Notes: generated by a model not told the origin, from the sequence alone. Counted from the first letter of the stretch, positions 37,128 through 46,202 are shown. The stretch is 50,961 nucleotides of DNA from Oscillospiraceae bacterium (GCA_017398625.1 JAFQFP010000001.1:1-50961); one strand, 5' to 3'. Translations and numbers: made by a program.

Positions 37128-37340
37128 GGAACAAGGAGTATTATAGCAGAATTTCCGGAAATGTCAATAGCTATTTGCAAAAAATCCTCTTTTTTACTCC
37201 GTTACCGTCGCAGGGATCGCAGCTTCGGTGACATCGGTCGCCGGTTGGCAAGGATCTTTTTTCCTTCATACCCTCTGCAAGCGCTTCTATGTTCAACTTT
37301 CACGAAAATTCGGCAAATAATTTGGTATTTTCGTCATGCA
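37128..37340. other. Intergenic stretch with no recognised feature
   Basis: No gene is seen on either strand. It contains the probable tRNA-Gly promoter region on the minus strand (not clearly resolved) and some short GC-rich repeats around CGCAGGGATCGCAGC. Confidence 0.4.
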
Positions 37341-37345
37341 AAAGT

Positions 37346-37374
37346 TTGACTTTCTGCGGTTTCGGGTTTATACT
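37346..37374 (+). promoter_or_regulatory. Predicted promoter of the esterase-ATP-grasp operon
   Basis: -35 TTGACT, 17-base spacer, -10 TATACT, 39 bases before the ATG at 37413. Confidence 0.7.
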
Positions 37375-37412
37375 ATGAATACTATGCAGAGCAATGGGGA
37401 GGACACCCGGAT

Positions 37413-38168
37413 ATGGTGAAAAAATGGAATGTGGTCATCCCGGAGCTCTCCGGGGATAAGACCCGCCGTGCCTATATCTATCTGCCGGATTCCTATGAGA
37501 AAGACCCGAAGAAGCGCTATCCGGTGATGTATATGTTTGACGGGCATAATGTGTTTTTTGATTCCGATGCTACCTACGGCAAGTCATGGGGCATGAATAA
37601 ATACATGAAAAAGTCCGGCAAGCAGTTGATCATCGTGGCTGTAGAATGCAACCATGAGGGCAACAGCCGGCTGCAGGAATATTCTCCGGTGAGCTTTGAC
37701 AATGCCACCCTTGGCAAGATCAAGGGCAAGGGCAGGATCTACATGAACTGGCTGGTCAAGACCCTCAAGCCTTACATCGATGCCAACTACCGCACCCTGC
37801 CCCGCCGGGAGCATACCATCATCGCAGGCTCCTCTATGGGCGGCTTGATGGCGCTGTACGGCGCCACCGCCTATAACCATGTGTTCCAGCGGGCAGCCTG
37901 CCTGTCGCCCAGCATCTGGGTCAGCCCTGGCGGCATTTTGGAGCTCATCGCCAAGGCGCGGATCAAAAACGACACCTGTATCTATATGGACTACGGCAGT
38001 GAGGAGATGTTTAACCACGCGGCAAACGGCGAGGCGTTGATCTCCACATCCCATCTGCTGCTGACCAAGCGGGTGAATCTTGCCCTGCGGGTGGTGCCGG
38101 GCGGAAACCACAGCGAGGCATCTTGGGAAAAGCAGATCCCGGTCTTTATGGACTGTTTGGGAATATAG
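37413..38168 (+). CDS. Alpha/beta-hydrolase, esterase D/Fes-like (PF00756 type)
   Basis: A 251-residue cytosolic serine hydrolase. Signatures of the putative-esterase family: YPVMYMFDGHNVFFD near the N-terminus, nucleophile elbow IIAGSSMGGLMALYGA (Ser in GSSMGG), and the late His in VPGGNHSEASWEKQIP. No signal peptide, so it acts on an intracellular or imported ester. First of three co-oriented genes with short gaps (13 and 15 bases): esterase, esterase, ATP-grasp. Relatives in siderophore systems hydrolyse ferric-enterobactin-like esters; here no iron genes are nearby, so the substrate is open. Start at 37413 with GGGGAGG upstream. Confidence 0.82.
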   Translation: MVKKWNVVIPELSGDKTRRAYIYLPDSYEKDPKKRYPVMYMFDGHNVFFDSDATYGKSWGMNKYMKKSGKQLIIVAVECNHEGNSRLQEYSPVSFDNATLGKIKGKGRIYMNWLVKTLKPYIDANYRTLPRREHTIIAGSSMGGLMALYGATAYNHVFQRAACLSPSIWVSPGGILELIAKARIKNDTCIYMDYGSEEMFNHAANGEALISTSHLLLTKRVNLALRVVPGGNHSEASWEKQIPVFMDCLGI

Positions 38169-38181
38169 AAGGAGAGAAAAC

Positions 38182-38934
38182 ATGGAAATTCGCTATTTCA
38201 AGCATTACAGCGGTCATCTGGGCAGAGACATGGAGTTCAAGGTCTACGGCCACAGCGGCAAGCCGGTGCTGTTCGTACCCTGTCAGGGAGGAAGGTTCTG
38301 GGACTTTGAGAGCTTCCACATGATCGACCACTGGGCAAAGTGGATCGAGGAGGGGCGCTGCACGGTCTATTCCATCGATACCGTTGACAACGAGACCTAT
38401 GCGGATCTGGGGGGCGACTGCCGCCGCCGCATAGAGCGCCACGAGCAGTGGTACAACTATGTGGTGGAGGAGATGGTGCCCACCATCCGCCACCTCAGCG
38501 GTGAGCGCAACGGCTTTGACCAGAGCATTCTGGTGTTCGGCTGCTCCATGGGCGCCCAGCACGCGGCTAACCTGTTTTTCCGCCGGCCGGACATCTTCGA
38601 CAGCGTGTTCGGTATTTCCGGTCTGTACGACTCCAAGTGGTCCTTCGGGGAGTATATGGACGAGCTGCTGTATCAGAACACCCCGGTGGAGTACCTGCGG
38701 AACATGAGCCCCGACCATCCCTATATTGATATGTACAACCGGCGCAAGATCCTCATCGTTGTAGGTCAGGGGGCATGGGAGGACGAGCTTCTTGCAAGCA
38801 CCCGCTGGCTGGACAGTGTGCTGCGCAGCAAGGGCATAAACGCGAGAGTGGAATACTGGGGTCATGATGTGGATCACGATTGGCCTTGGTGGTATAAGAT
38901 GGTGGAGCACTATGTGCCCCAGCTTTTGGGCTGA
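38182..38934 (+). CDS. Alpha/beta-hydrolase, esterase family, second copy
   Basis: A 250-residue serine hydrolase distinct from the preceding one. It has LFVPCQGGRFWDFESF near the N-terminus, nucleophile elbow LVFGCSMGAQHAANLFF (Ser in GCSMGA), and the terminal YWGHDVDHDWPWWYKM carrying the likely catalytic His/Asp. This family of about 250 residues often pairs with ATP-grasp genes in gut Firmicutes by my recollection. No signal peptide. Ribosome binding site AAGGAGAG, 13 bases after the previous stop. The role is presumably linked to the ATP-grasp product. Confidence 0.78.
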   Translation: MEIRYFKHYSGHLGRDMEFKVYGHSGKPVLFVPCQGGRFWDFESFHMIDHWAKWIEEGRCTVYSIDTVDNETYADLGGDCRRRIERHEQWYNYVVEEMVPTIRHLSGERNGFDQSILVFGCSMGAQHAANLFFRRPDIFDSVFGISGLYDSKWSFGEYMDELLYQNTPVEYLRNMSPDHPYIDMYNRRKILIVVGQGAWEDELLASTRWLDSVLRSKGINARVEYWGHDVDHDWPWWYKMVEHYVPQLLG

Positions 38935-38949
38935 GAAAGGAGAAAAGCC

Positions 38950-40140
38950 ATGAAGAATTTTGTATTTATTTCCCCCAATTTTCCCGCAAACTACTGGCGC
39001 TTCTGCGCGGAGCTGAAGAATAACGGCATGCGGGTGCTGGGCATCGGCGATGCCCCCTACGACGAGCTGACGCAGGATCTGAAGAACGCCCTGCATGAGT
39101 ACTACAAGGTATCCAGCTTGGAAAACTACGATGAGGTCTTCCGTGCGGTGGCATTCTTTACTTACAAATACGGCAAGATCGATTGGCTGGAATCCAACAA
39201 TGAGTACTGGCTCATGCGGGACGCCAAGCTTCGCACCGAGTTCCATATCACCACCGGCCCTATGGACGCGGACATGGCAAAGATCAAGTTCAAGTCCGCG
39301 ATGAAGGCATATTATGCCAAGGCAGGCATCCCCACCGCCCGTTACCATCTGGTTGAGGGCTACGATGACGCGCTGGAGTTTGCCCATACCGTGGGCTATC
39401 CCGTGGTGGTGAAGCCGGACAATGGTGTGGGTGCCAACAATACCTACCGCCTGTCCAGCGACGAGGATCTGCGGTGGTTTATCGACAAGAAAGACGATAA
39501 TATCTATATCATGGAGGAATTCGTCAACGGCTATGTCCGTACCTACGATGCCATCATCAACTCCAAGGGCGAGCCCATCTTCGAGGCAGGCAATGTTACC
39601 CCCCTTTCGCTGATGGATGTGGTCAACGACAGCGACAATTCCATCTATTACATCGTCAAGGAGCTGCCGGAGGCAGTGATCGATGTGGGTCGGCGCACCG
39701 TCAAGTCCTTTGAGGTCAAGAGCCGCTTTGTCCATCTGGAATACTTCGTGCTGAACGCGGATCAGGAGGGTCTGGGTAAAAAGGGCGACATCATTGGTCT
39801 TGAGGTCAATATGCGTCCCTCCGGCGGCTACACCCCGGATATGTACAACTTCGCCTATGAGACGGATGTGTATAAGATCTGGGCGGACATGATCGCCTTT
39901 GACCGCAGCACCAAGCCCGAGGGGCAGCATCACTTCTGCGCCTTCTGCGGCCGCCGTGACGGCAAGAATTTTAAGATGGACGAGAATGCCATTCTGGCGC
40001 GCTACGGCCACTGCATGAAGATGTACGGCCGTATTCCCGAAGCTCTGTCCGGTGCCATGGCAAACCAGCAGTACACCGCCATCTTCGACACCGAGGAAGA
40101 GATGAACACCTACTACCGGGAGCTTCTGGAGACCAACTAA
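38950..40140 (+). CDS. ATP-grasp carboxylate-amine ligase
   Basis: A 396-residue enzyme expected to activate a carboxylate as acyl-phosphate and join it to an amine, thiol or hydroxyl. Pre-ATP-grasp region (FVFISPNFPANYWRFCAEL), ATP-binding subdomains (GYPVVVKPDNGVGANNTYRL, IYIMEEFVNGYVRTYDAI) and the metal-binding IIGLEVNMRPSGGYTPDMYN near residue 280 are visible. A Cys/His patch follows (HHFCAFCGRRDG). The substrate is unknown; with two esterases in the operon a small ester, lactone or peptide-like metabolite could be made or salvaged (inference). Ends before terminator 40149-40179. Confidence 0.8.
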   Translation: MKNFVFISPNFPANYWRFCAELKNNGMRVLGIGDAPYDELTQDLKNALHEYYKVSSLENYDEVFRAVAFFTYKYGKIDWLESNNEYWLMRDAKLRTEFHITTGPMDADMAKIKFKSAMKAYYAKAGIPTARYHLVEGYDDALEFAHTVGYPVVVKPDNGVGANNTYRLSSDEDLRWFIDKKDDNIYIMEEFVNGYVRTYDAIINSKGEPIFEAGNVTPLSLMDVVNDSDNSIYYIVKELPEAVIDVGRRTVKSFEVKSRFVHLEYFVLNADQEGLGKKGDIIGLEVNMRPSGGYTPDMYNFAYETDVYKIWADMIAFDRSTKPEGQHHFCAFCGRRDGKNFKMDENAILARYGHCMKMYGRIPEALSGAMANQQYTAIFDTEEEMNTYYRELLETN

Positions 40141-40148
40141 AAAACAGA

Positions 40149-40179
40149 AAGGGGAGTGCCCGGCGGCACTCCCCTTGAT
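40149..40179. terminator. Bidirectional terminator between convergent operons
   Basis: AAGGGGAGTGCC/GGCACTCCCCTT perfect 12-bp stem with loop CGGC. It lies between the ATP-grasp stop and the end of the ABC ATPase gene (-). Confidence 0.85.
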
Positions 40180-40183
40180 TCAT

Positions 40184-40960
40184 TTACAGCACCTTGGACA
40201 GGAAATCCTGCAGGCGGGGATGCTTGGGGGAATCGAAGATCTCGCTGGGAGCACCCTGCTCCAAGATCTTGCCCTCGTCCATAAACAGCACCCGGTTGCC
40301 CACCTCACGGGCAAAGCCCATTTCGTGGGTGACCACCACCATGGTCATGCCCTCGGAAGCCAGCTCCTTCATGACCTCAAGGACTTCACCCACCATTTCC
40401 GGGTCGAGGGCGGAGGTGGGCTCGTCAAAGAGCATGACCTCCGGCTCCATCATCAGCGCCCGGACGATGGCAACACGCTGCTTCTGACCGCCGGAAAGCT
40501 GGATGGGATAGGCGGCGGCACGGTCGGCTAGCCCTACCCGCTCCAGCAGGCTCTTTGCCTTGGCTTCGGCATCTGCCTTGGAAAGCTTTTTCAGCTTCAC
40601 GGGAGCAAGGGTCATGTTTTCCAGAATGGTCTTGTGGGGGAACAGGTTGAAGTGCTGGAACACCATGCCCATCTTCTGACGGTGCTTGTCCAGATCCAGC
40701 TTTACCAGCTTACCCTTCTCGTTGGGGATCTTTTTCTTGGTGATGTCCACGCCGTGGAACAGGATCTCACCGCCGGTAGGTTCCTCGGTGAGATTCAGGC
40801 TGCGCAGGAAGGTGGACTTGCCGGAGCCGGAGGGACCGATGACCACCATCACATCTCCCTTGCAGATGTCCACGGTAACGCCGTCCAGCGCCCGGATGAC
40901 ACCCTTGTTATAGTGCTTTTTCAGATCCTTTACTTGGATCAGCTTATCGTTTGCTGCCAC
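40184..40960 (-). CDS. Amino-acid ABC importer ATPase (GlnQ type)
   Basis: A 258-residue cytoplasmic ATPase of the polar amino-acid uptake family. Walker [10 protein letters not shown] (42-50), signature LSGGQKQR, Walker [17 protein letters not shown], switch [13 protein letters not shown]. An insertion between Walker A and the Q-loop ([20 protein letters not shown]) is longer than usual. GTG start at 40960 inside the permease gene (17-base overlap), with AAGGAGA seven bases before it. The gene order binding protein, permease, ATPase shows a complete importer. Confidence 0.94.
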   Translation of the reverse strand: MAANDKLIQVKDLKKHYNKGVIRALDGVTVDICKGDVMVVIGPSGSGKSTFLRSLNLTEEPTGGEILFHGVDITKKKIPNEKGKLVKLDLDKHRQKMGMVFQHFNLFPHKTILENMTLAPVKLKKLSKADAEAKAKSLLERVGLADRAAAYPIQLSGGQKQRVAIVRALMMEPEVMLFDEPTSALDPEMVGEVLEVMKELASEGMTMVVVTHEMGFAREVGNRVLFMDEGKILEQGAPSEIFDSPKHPRLQDFLSKVL

Positions 40961-41729
40961 GGCTCATTCTCCTTTCCACATAGGCAATGATCTTGGAGGT
41001 GGGGAAGCACAGGCAGAAGTACAGCGCTGTGGCCACCAGCAGAGGCTCCATGATCCGGAAGGTGGCACCGCGGACGGCTTCCACCGCTGCCATGATGTCC
41101 TGCACACCGATGGTGTAGCAGATAGCGGATTCCTTGATGATGACAACGAATTCGTTGGCGATGGCGGGGAGGATGTTGCGGATGGCTTGGGGCAGAACGA
41201 TGTGGAGCATGGTTTGCCCACGGCTTAAGCCCAGAGAGCGGGCAGCCTCGCTCTGACCGCCGTCGATGGATTGGATGCCGGAGCGGATGATCTCGCACAG
41301 GTAAGCACCGGAGTTCATAGCCAGCGCCACCACGCCGGGGAAGAACCGCTCAAAGCTGATGAAACCGAAGAAGGTAAATTTCGGCAGGGAAATGGCCTTG
41401 AACAGACCGTGGTAGATAATGAGGATCTGCACCAGCACCGGGGTGGAGCGGATGACCTCCACATAGCAGGTGGCAAGGAAGGAAACGGGGTTAAATTTGC
41501 TCAAGGTCAGCAGAATACCCCCGTCCCGCAGGCGTCCGTTGCGGTCAATGGCAAGGAAGCGGAAGGGACGGATGTCGGTCATCCGCAGGATGCACAGCAG
41601 AATACCCAGCAGGAAGCCGAATATCACGGTAAACAGCGCCAGCATCACCGTGACCACGATACCCTGCTCAAAGAGCTTGACATACTTGAAGGTCAGATCA
41701 AAACCGGCTTGGGAGATCATAGATCCCAT
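40944..41729 (-). CDS. Amino-acid ABC importer permease (HisM/GlnP type)
   Basis: A 261-residue permease with about five membrane segments. Family marks: [40 protein letters not shown], and the EAA loop [20 protein letters not shown] then [14 protein letters not shown] short insertion after the first segments ([13 protein letters not shown]) is somewhat unusual. A single permease gene implies a homodimer. Start at 41729 after AAAGGAG. A stem-loop separates it from the upstream binding-protein gene. Confidence 0.93.
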   Translation of the reverse strand: MGSMISQAGFDLTFKYVKLFEQGIVVTVMLALFTVIFGFLLGILLCILRMTDIRPFRFLAIDRNGRLRDGGILLTLSKFNPVSFLATCYVEVIRSTPVLVQILIIYHGLFKAISLPKFTFFGFISFERFFPGVVALAMNSGAYLCEIIRSGIQSIDGGQSEAARSLGLSRGQTMLHIVLPQAIRNILPAIANEFVVIIKESAICYTIGVQDIMAAVEAVRGATFRIMEPLLVATALYFCLCFPTSKIIAYVERRMSRGSKR

Positions 41730-41756
41730 GGGAAAGCTCCTTTCGTAAAACGCACC

Positions 41757-41783
41757 AATTCCTCCCCGAAGGCGGGGAGGAAT
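41757..41783 (-). promoter_or_regulatory. Intercistronic stem-loop in the amino-acid importer operon
   Basis: ATTCCTCCCCG/CGGGGAGGAAT stem with loop AAGG between the binding-protein gene and the permease gene. No U-tract follows in the direction of transcription, so it is likely a stabilising or attenuating stem that raises binding-protein output relative to membrane components, as known in other ABC operons. Confidence 0.65.
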
Positions 41784-41801
41784 CGGATGGTAAAAATGTG
41801 A

Positions 41802-42683
41802 TTATTCAGCGGCAGCGGTGGTCTCAACGGGGATATTGCCCTCGTCGTCCAGCAGGCCCTGATAGTTGTCACCGGCAGCCAGCTCCAGAGCGTTGGCAAC
41901 ATAGGTGGCGAAGGTGCCCTCGTCTACGCACTTATTCAGTGCCTCGTTGACATACTTCAGCAGGTCGGCGTTGCCCTTTGCCACGCCGATGACATTGCCG
42001 TCAGCCTCGTAGGGAACTTCGCACACGATGGTCAGCTCGGGATAATTCTGCTTGTAAGCCTCAGCCACATCCCATTCCACATAGGCACCGTCCAGCTTGC
42101 CGGAAACCAGCTCAGCGATGATGTCGGTAGCCTTGGGCAGGGAGACGAACTGGGCATTGGGGCTGAACTCGGCAGCCAGATCCATCTGGATGGTGCCGGT
42201 CTGGGCGGCGATGGAGAAGCTGGCGTTGTTGGTGGAAGCCAGATCGGTGAACTGGGAAGCCTTGCTCTCTACGGTGACAAAGGCCTGCTTGCCTGCGTAG
42301 TAGATGTCGGAGAAGTCCATGGCGGTCTCACGGTCGGGATCGGGGGACAGGCCTGCCATTGCAAGGTCGGCGCCGTTTGCAGCCATTTCACCGACGATGC
42401 CGTTGAAGCTCATGGGAATGACCTCCAGAGTCAGACCCAGATAGTCGGCGATGTACTGAGCCAGCTCCATGTCGAAGCCTGCCAGAGAGGGGTTGCCATC
42501 GGCATCCAGAGCGTAGAACTCATAGGGTGCGTAGTCGGGGGAGGTGAGAACGGTGAGGTAGCCTTCCTTCAGGGTGGTCAGGCCGTAAGTATTTTTGCCG
42601 GGACCCTCCTCGGAGGACTGGCAGCCAGCCAGCAGACCCAGCAGCAGAATGGCGGACAGCGCCAGAGCGATGATCTTTTTCAT
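41802..42683 (-). CDS. Amino-acid ABC importer substrate-binding lipoprotein
   Basis: A 293-residue family 3 solute-binding protein. Signal peptide with lipobox LAGC (Cys21). The PBPb domain follows: YAPYEFYALDADGNPSLAGF then DMELAQYIADYLGL, NGADLAMAGLSPDPDRETAM then DFSDIYY, and AAQTGTIQMDLAAEF. The DMELA and SPDPDR blocks contact alpha-amino and carboxylate groups in homologues, so an amino acid is the likely ligand; which one is not decidable. Start at 42683 (AAAAGGAG upstream); an earlier in-frame ATG lacks a ribosome binding site. First gene of the operon, promoter at 42722-42750. Confidence 0.92.
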   Translation of the reverse strand: MKKIIALALSAILLLGLLAGCQSSEEGPGKNTYGLTTLKEGYLTVLTSPDYAPYEFYALDADGNPSLAGFDMELAQYIADYLGLTLEVIPMSFNGIVGEMAANGADLAMAGLSPDPDRETAMDFSDIYYAGKQAFVTVESKASQFTDLASTNNASFSIAAQTGTIQMDLAAEFSPNAQFVSLPKATDIIAELVSGKLDGAYVEWDVAEAYKQNYPELTIVCEVPYEADGNVIGVAKGNADLLKYVNEALNKCVDEGTFATYVANALELAAGDNYQGLLDDEGNIPVETTAAAE

Positions 42684-42721
42684 AACGGTTACTCCTTTTC
42701 GGATCAAATTTTGATAGTTGC

Positions 42722-42750
42722 ATTATAGCGCGAATATTATTCATCGTCAA
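42722..42750 (-). promoter_or_regulatory. Predicted promoter of the amino-acid importer operon
   Basis: Minus strand: -35 TTGACG, 17-base spacer, -10 TATAAT, about 39 bases before the ATG. The 42751-42990 stretch between this and the murC promoter is strongly AT-rich and holds no gene. Confidence 0.78.
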
Positions 42751-42991
42751 TAGGCTTTTGTATACAAGGATGCAAAGGGAAATGTTATTATATATAGTGA
42801 AAACCCAACAAAAACATACAGAATTAAATGAATAATCGAATATGCAAAAATTGTATGTACATAAATATACGAAAAATAATGAATAATATGCAGGAAAGTG
42901 CATATAGCCGGACAAAAGGAAATCGCTGCCGAAAAACAGAGAAATTTTGAAAATTTCGCCGTTGCCGGCATATTTTTGGGCATTTTGATGG

Positions 42992-43020
42992 TTGTAAACT
43001 TGCGCATTATCCTGTATAAT
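42992..43020 (+). promoter_or_regulatory. Predicted promoter of murC
   Basis: -35 TTGTAA, 17-base spacer, -10 TATAAT, 38 bases before the ATG at 43058. Confidence 0.7.
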
Positions 43021-43057
43021 ACTTAGGTTATGTTTAATCCAGGGGGCTGTTTCTTTT

Positions 43058-44416
43058 ATGAATCATAGAAGCCAGGAGCTTAAGAATTTTCTCACGCCGG
43101 GTCGGCGTGTTCATTTGGTCGGTATTGGCGGCGTGTCCATGCGTCCGTTGGGCTTGGTGCTCAAGGGCATGGGGTTGACGGTCACCGGCTCGGATATGAA
43201 TTCCTCTGTTTCCACCGATGAGCTCATCGCCAAGGGCATCGAGGTCCGTATCGGTCACAGCGCGGAAAATATTCTGGGAGCGGAGTGTGTGATCCGCACC
43301 GCCGCTGCCCATAACGACAACCCGGAGATCGCAGCCGCCAGAGTGTCCGGTATTCCCGTGTTTGAACGGGCGGAGGCTTGGGGCGTGATCATGTGCTCGT
43401 ATAAGAATGCCATCTGCATTTCCGGCACCCACGGCAAAACAACTACCACCTCCATGGTGACCCATATCCTTATGGAGGCAAACTGGGATCCCACCGTTAT
43501 GATCGGCGGCGACCTGCCTCTGCTCCATGCGGGACACCGGGTAGGCGAGGGCGACAGCATTGTGCTGGAAAGCTGCGAGTATTGCGACTCCTTCTTGAAT
43601 TTTTCGCCTACGCTGGCGGTGATCCTCAATGTGGAAGCGGATCATCTGGACTATTTCAAGGATCTGGCGGATGTGCAGAAGTCCTTCCGTGCCTTTGCAC
43701 AGCTTGCTTCCTCTGCCGTGCTTGCCAACGGCGACGACCTCCATACCGCGCAGGCGCTGCGGGGGCTTAATTATGTGACCTTCGGCATGGGCGAGCGGAA
43801 CCGGGTGCGGGCAGTGAATATGTGCCCCGACTGGCGCAGCTTTGATGTTTACTGTGACGATGTATTTTACTGCCATCTGGCGCTGGAGGTCATCGGCAGG
43901 CACAATGCCATGAATGCCCTTGCCGCTGCCGGTACTGCGTGGCTGCTGGGCATCCCCGGCGAGGATGTGACCCACGGTCTTGCCCAGTTCCACGGCGCAA
44001 GACGGCGGATGGAATACAAGGGCGAGTACAACGGCGCCCAGATCTACGACGATTACGCCCATCATCCCGATGAGCTGGCAGCCACCATCGAGGCGGTGCG
44101 CACCATGCCTTGCCAGCGAATGGTGGTGGCATTCCAGCCCCATACCTACACCCGTACCAAGGCGCTGTTTGAAGACTTTGTCCGGGAGCTGCGCAAGCCC
44201 GATGTGGTGGTGCTGGCGGAGATCTATGCTGCCCGTGAGCGCAACACCGTGGGCATCTCCTCCCGGGATCTGCTGGCGCAGGTGGAGGGCGCGGTGTACT
44301 GCGAGACCCTGCCTCAGGTGACGGCGTATCTGAAGAAGATCGCCCAGCCGGGAGATGTGATCCTCACCGTAGGCGCAGGGGATATCTACCGTGCCGGCGA
44401 GGCAATGCTGAAATAA
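43058..44416 (+). CDS. murC: UDP-N-acetylmuramate--L-alanine ligase
   Basis: Adds the first amino acid to the peptidoglycan precursor in the cytoplasm: UDP-MurNAc + L-Ala + ATP. The 452-residue protein has the three Mur domains: VHLVGIGGVSMRPLGLVLKG (UDP-binding, 18-37), ATP P-loop ISGTHGKTTTTSM (from 121), the EADHLDYF metal-binding region, and the C-terminal domain with YDDYAHHPDELAATIEAVR and FQPHTYTRTKAL. Start at 43058 behind CAGGGGGC. Clustered with ddl, the other D-Ala branch ligase, and a DUF1934 gene. Confidence 0.96.
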   Translation: MNHRSQELKNFLTPGRRVHLVGIGGVSMRPLGLVLKGMGLTVTGSDMNSSVSTDELIAKGIEVRIGHSAENILGAECVIRTAAAHNDNPEIAAARVSGIPVFERAEAWGVIMCSYKNAICISGTHGKTTTTSMVTHILMEANWDPTVMIGGDLPLLHAGHRVGEGDSIVLESCEYCDSFLNFSPTLAVILNVEADHLDYFKDLADVQKSFRAFAQLASSAVLANGDDLHTAQALRGLNYVTFGMGERNRVRAVNMCPDWRSFDVYCDDVFYCHLALEVIGRHNAMNALAAAGTAWLLGIPGEDVTHGLAQFHGARRRMEYKGEYNGAQIYDDYAHHPDELAATIEAVRTMPCQRMVVAFQPHTYTRTKALFEDFVRELRKPDVVVLAEIYAARERNTVGISSRDLLAQVEGAVYCETLPQVTAYLKKIAQPGDVILTVGAGDIYRAGEAMLK

Positions 44417-44533
44417 AAAAGCACCGGATCACCGGATCCGATATTCCTTGTAAAAATTTTTGCTGTAGTGTCCGCTTTTGGGCATATTATCATCAAGCGC
44501 GGCTGTCCCCGCGGTGAAATCGAGGCGATCGTT

Positions 44534-45604
44534 ATGAAAAAACTCAGCGTTTGCGTACTGTTTGGCGGCATGAGCCCGGAGCATGATGTGTCTTTGCGCT
44601 CTGCGGAGTCTGTGCTGAACAATCTGGACAAAGAGAAATATAATATCTACCCCGTTGGCATCACCAAGGAGGGAGATTGGATCCTGTTCGGCGGCACGGA
44701 CTATTCTATGCTGCCCTCCGGTCAGTGGCTGACCCATCCCGAAAACCGCCGTGCTGCCATTTCTCCTGTTCGGCATCAAGGGCTTCTGAGCTTTGAGGGC
44801 GATTGTGTGGTGCGGGAGCATATCGATGTGGTGTTCCCGGTGCTCCACGGGGAAAACGGCGAGGACGGTGCTATGCAGGGTCTGCTGAAGCTGGCAGGCA
44901 TCCCCTTTGTAGGTCCTCATGTGGCGGCTTCCGCTGTGGCGATGGATAAGACCCTGACCAAGCTGGTGGTGGATCATGCCGCCATCGATCAGGCGGCATG
45001 GCAGCTTGTCAGAAGCTGCGATACGGAAAACCGGATGCAGACGGTGCTGGATTCTCTGGAGAAAAAGTTCTCCTATCCCATGTTTGTAAAGCCTGCGGGC
45101 ACCGGTTCCTCCGTGGGCGTGTCCAAGGCAACGGATCGGGAGACTCTGGCAGAGGCTCTGCGCAGCGCCGCCGCCTATGATGAAAAGATCTTGGTGGAGG
45201 AATTCATCCACGGCAGAGAGATCGAGGTGGCGGTGATGGGCAACGGCAGCCCGATGGCTTCCGTTTGCGGTGAGATCGATTCCGGCGCGGATTTCTATGA
45301 CTACGATGCCAAATATGTCACCGATACCTCCGTTGCCTATATCCCTGCCCGGATCAGCGAGGAAGTGGCGGAGCAGGTTCGGGATGCGGCGGTGAAGGTC
45401 TACAGCGTTGTGGGCTGCAAGGGCCTGAGCCGTGTGGACTTTTTCGTGACCTATGGGGATAACCGGGTGGTCTTTAACGAGATCAACACCCTGCCGGGCT
45501 TTACCTCCATTTCCATGTATCCCAAGCTCTTTGGTGCCAGCGGTATTCCCTACGGTCAGCTTCTGGATGAGCTGCTGAAGCTGGCGATGGAGGCTTGCCG
45601 ATGA
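44534..45604 (+). CDS. ddl: D-alanine--D-alanine ligase
   Basis: ATP-grasp enzyme (356 aa) joining two D-Ala for peptidoglycan pentapeptide synthesis. Signatures: VLFGGMSPEHDVSLRSAESV, VVFPVLHGENGEDGAMQGLL, YPMFVKPAGTGSSVGVSKAT, ILVEEFIHGREIEVAVMGNG, and FNEINTLPGFTSISMYPKLF. The active-site region has Tyr (DYDAKYVTDTS with YVTDT), consistent with a D-Ala-D-Ala rather than D-Ala-D-Lac enzyme by general position; not proven. Start at 44534 (GAGGCGATC upstream); earlier in-frame starts are in intergenic sequence. 117 bases after murC with no terminator, so probably co-transcribed. Confidence 0.96.
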   Translation: MKKLSVCVLFGGMSPEHDVSLRSAESVLNNLDKEKYNIYPVGITKEGDWILFGGTDYSMLPSGQWLTHPENRRAAISPVRHQGLLSFEGDCVVREHIDVVFPVLHGENGEDGAMQGLLKLAGIPFVGPHVAASAVAMDKTLTKLVVDHAAIDQAAWQLVRSCDTENRMQTVLDSLEKKFSYPMFVKPAGTGSSVGVSKATDRETLAEALRSAAAYDEKILVEEFIHGREIEVAVMGNGSPMASVCGEIDSGADFYDYDAKYVTDTSVAYIPARISEEVAEQVRDAAVKVYSVVGCKGLSRVDFFVTYGDNRVVFNEINTLPGFTSISMYPKLFGASGIPYGQLLDELLKLAMEACR

Positions 45605-46026
45605 AACAGCCGGTGATGCTTACCCTGCGGGGGCAGCAGAATTATCCCGACCAAGAGCCGGAGGTTATCGAGCTGGTGACGGAGGGCACCTTGGAGTGCG
45701 TTTCCGGGGTGTGGCATATCAGCTATGAGGAAAGCGATCTGACGGGGATGCAAGGGGTCACCACTCATTTTGCCGTAGAGCCGGGGAAGATCGTGCTGAC
45801 CCGTAAGGGAGCGCTGAACTCCCAGATGGTCTTTCAGGAGGGTGTGTATCACGATTCTTTGTACCAGATGGAGTTTGGGGCGCTGTTGATCACGGTGTGT
45901 GCCCAAAAGCTGGCGTTTTCTCTGACGGAAGCCGGTGGCACCGTGGATCTGACCTATTCCATCGAGATCGAAAACACCGTCGCAGGCTCTATCGATTACC
46001 ATTTGGAGCTGAAAGGAAAGAAATAA
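45601..46026 (+). CDS. DUF1934 domain protein
   Basis: A 141-residue small beta-barrel protein of the DUF1934 (YwiB-like) family, with a lipocalin-like fold in solved homologues. Family features: VMLTLRGQQ at the start, EGTLECVSGVWHISYEESDL then TGM, the MQGVTTHFAVEPGKIVLTRKG block and the final VDLTYSIEIENTVAGSIDYH strand. ATG at 45601 overlaps the ddl stop (ATGA), so translation is coupled. Function unknown. Terminated at 46032-46066. Confidence 0.88.
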   Translation: MKQPVMLTLRGQQNYPDQEPEVIELVTEGTLECVSGVWHISYEESDLTGMQGVTTHFAVEPGKIVLTRKGALNSQMVFQEGVYHDSLYQMEFGALLITVCAQKLAFSLTEAGGTVDLTYSIEIENTVAGSIDYHLELKGKK

Positions 46027-46031
46027 CGAAG

Positions 46032-46066
46032 CAGCGTACGGCTTGACCCCCGTACGCTGTTTTTGT
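46032..46066 (+). terminator. Intrinsic terminator of murC-ddl-DUF1934
   Basis: CAGCGTACGG/CCGTACGCTG stem around CTTGACCC with TTTTTG tail, six bases after the stop. Confidence 0.92.
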
Positions 46067-46109
46067 ATCCGTATAGTCAAATTTGATAGGTTCGTTTTGC
46101 TTTGCTTTG

Positions 46110-46138
46110 TTGACAGCGATTTATTTATTTGCTATAAT
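46110..46138 (+). promoter_or_regulatory. Predicted promoter of the TetR gene
   Basis: -35 TTGACA, 17-base spacer, -10 TATAAT, both consensus. Start of transcription near 46145, just before the operator at 46151. Confidence 0.85.
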
Positions 46139-46150
46139 GAATCATGAACT

Positions 46151-46175
46151 GAACCGTGGTTCGGAATGGGGTTCG
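46151..46175. promoter_or_regulatory. Candidate TetR operator
   Basis: Palindrome GAACC-GT-GGTTC at 46151-46162, preceded by CT and followed by a partial third half-site GGTTCGG at about 46169-46175. It overlaps the predicted transcription start, typical of an autoregulating TetR protein. Confidence 0.55.
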
Positions 46176-46202
46176 GTTTCTGGATCGAAAAGGAGAGGGA
46201 GC

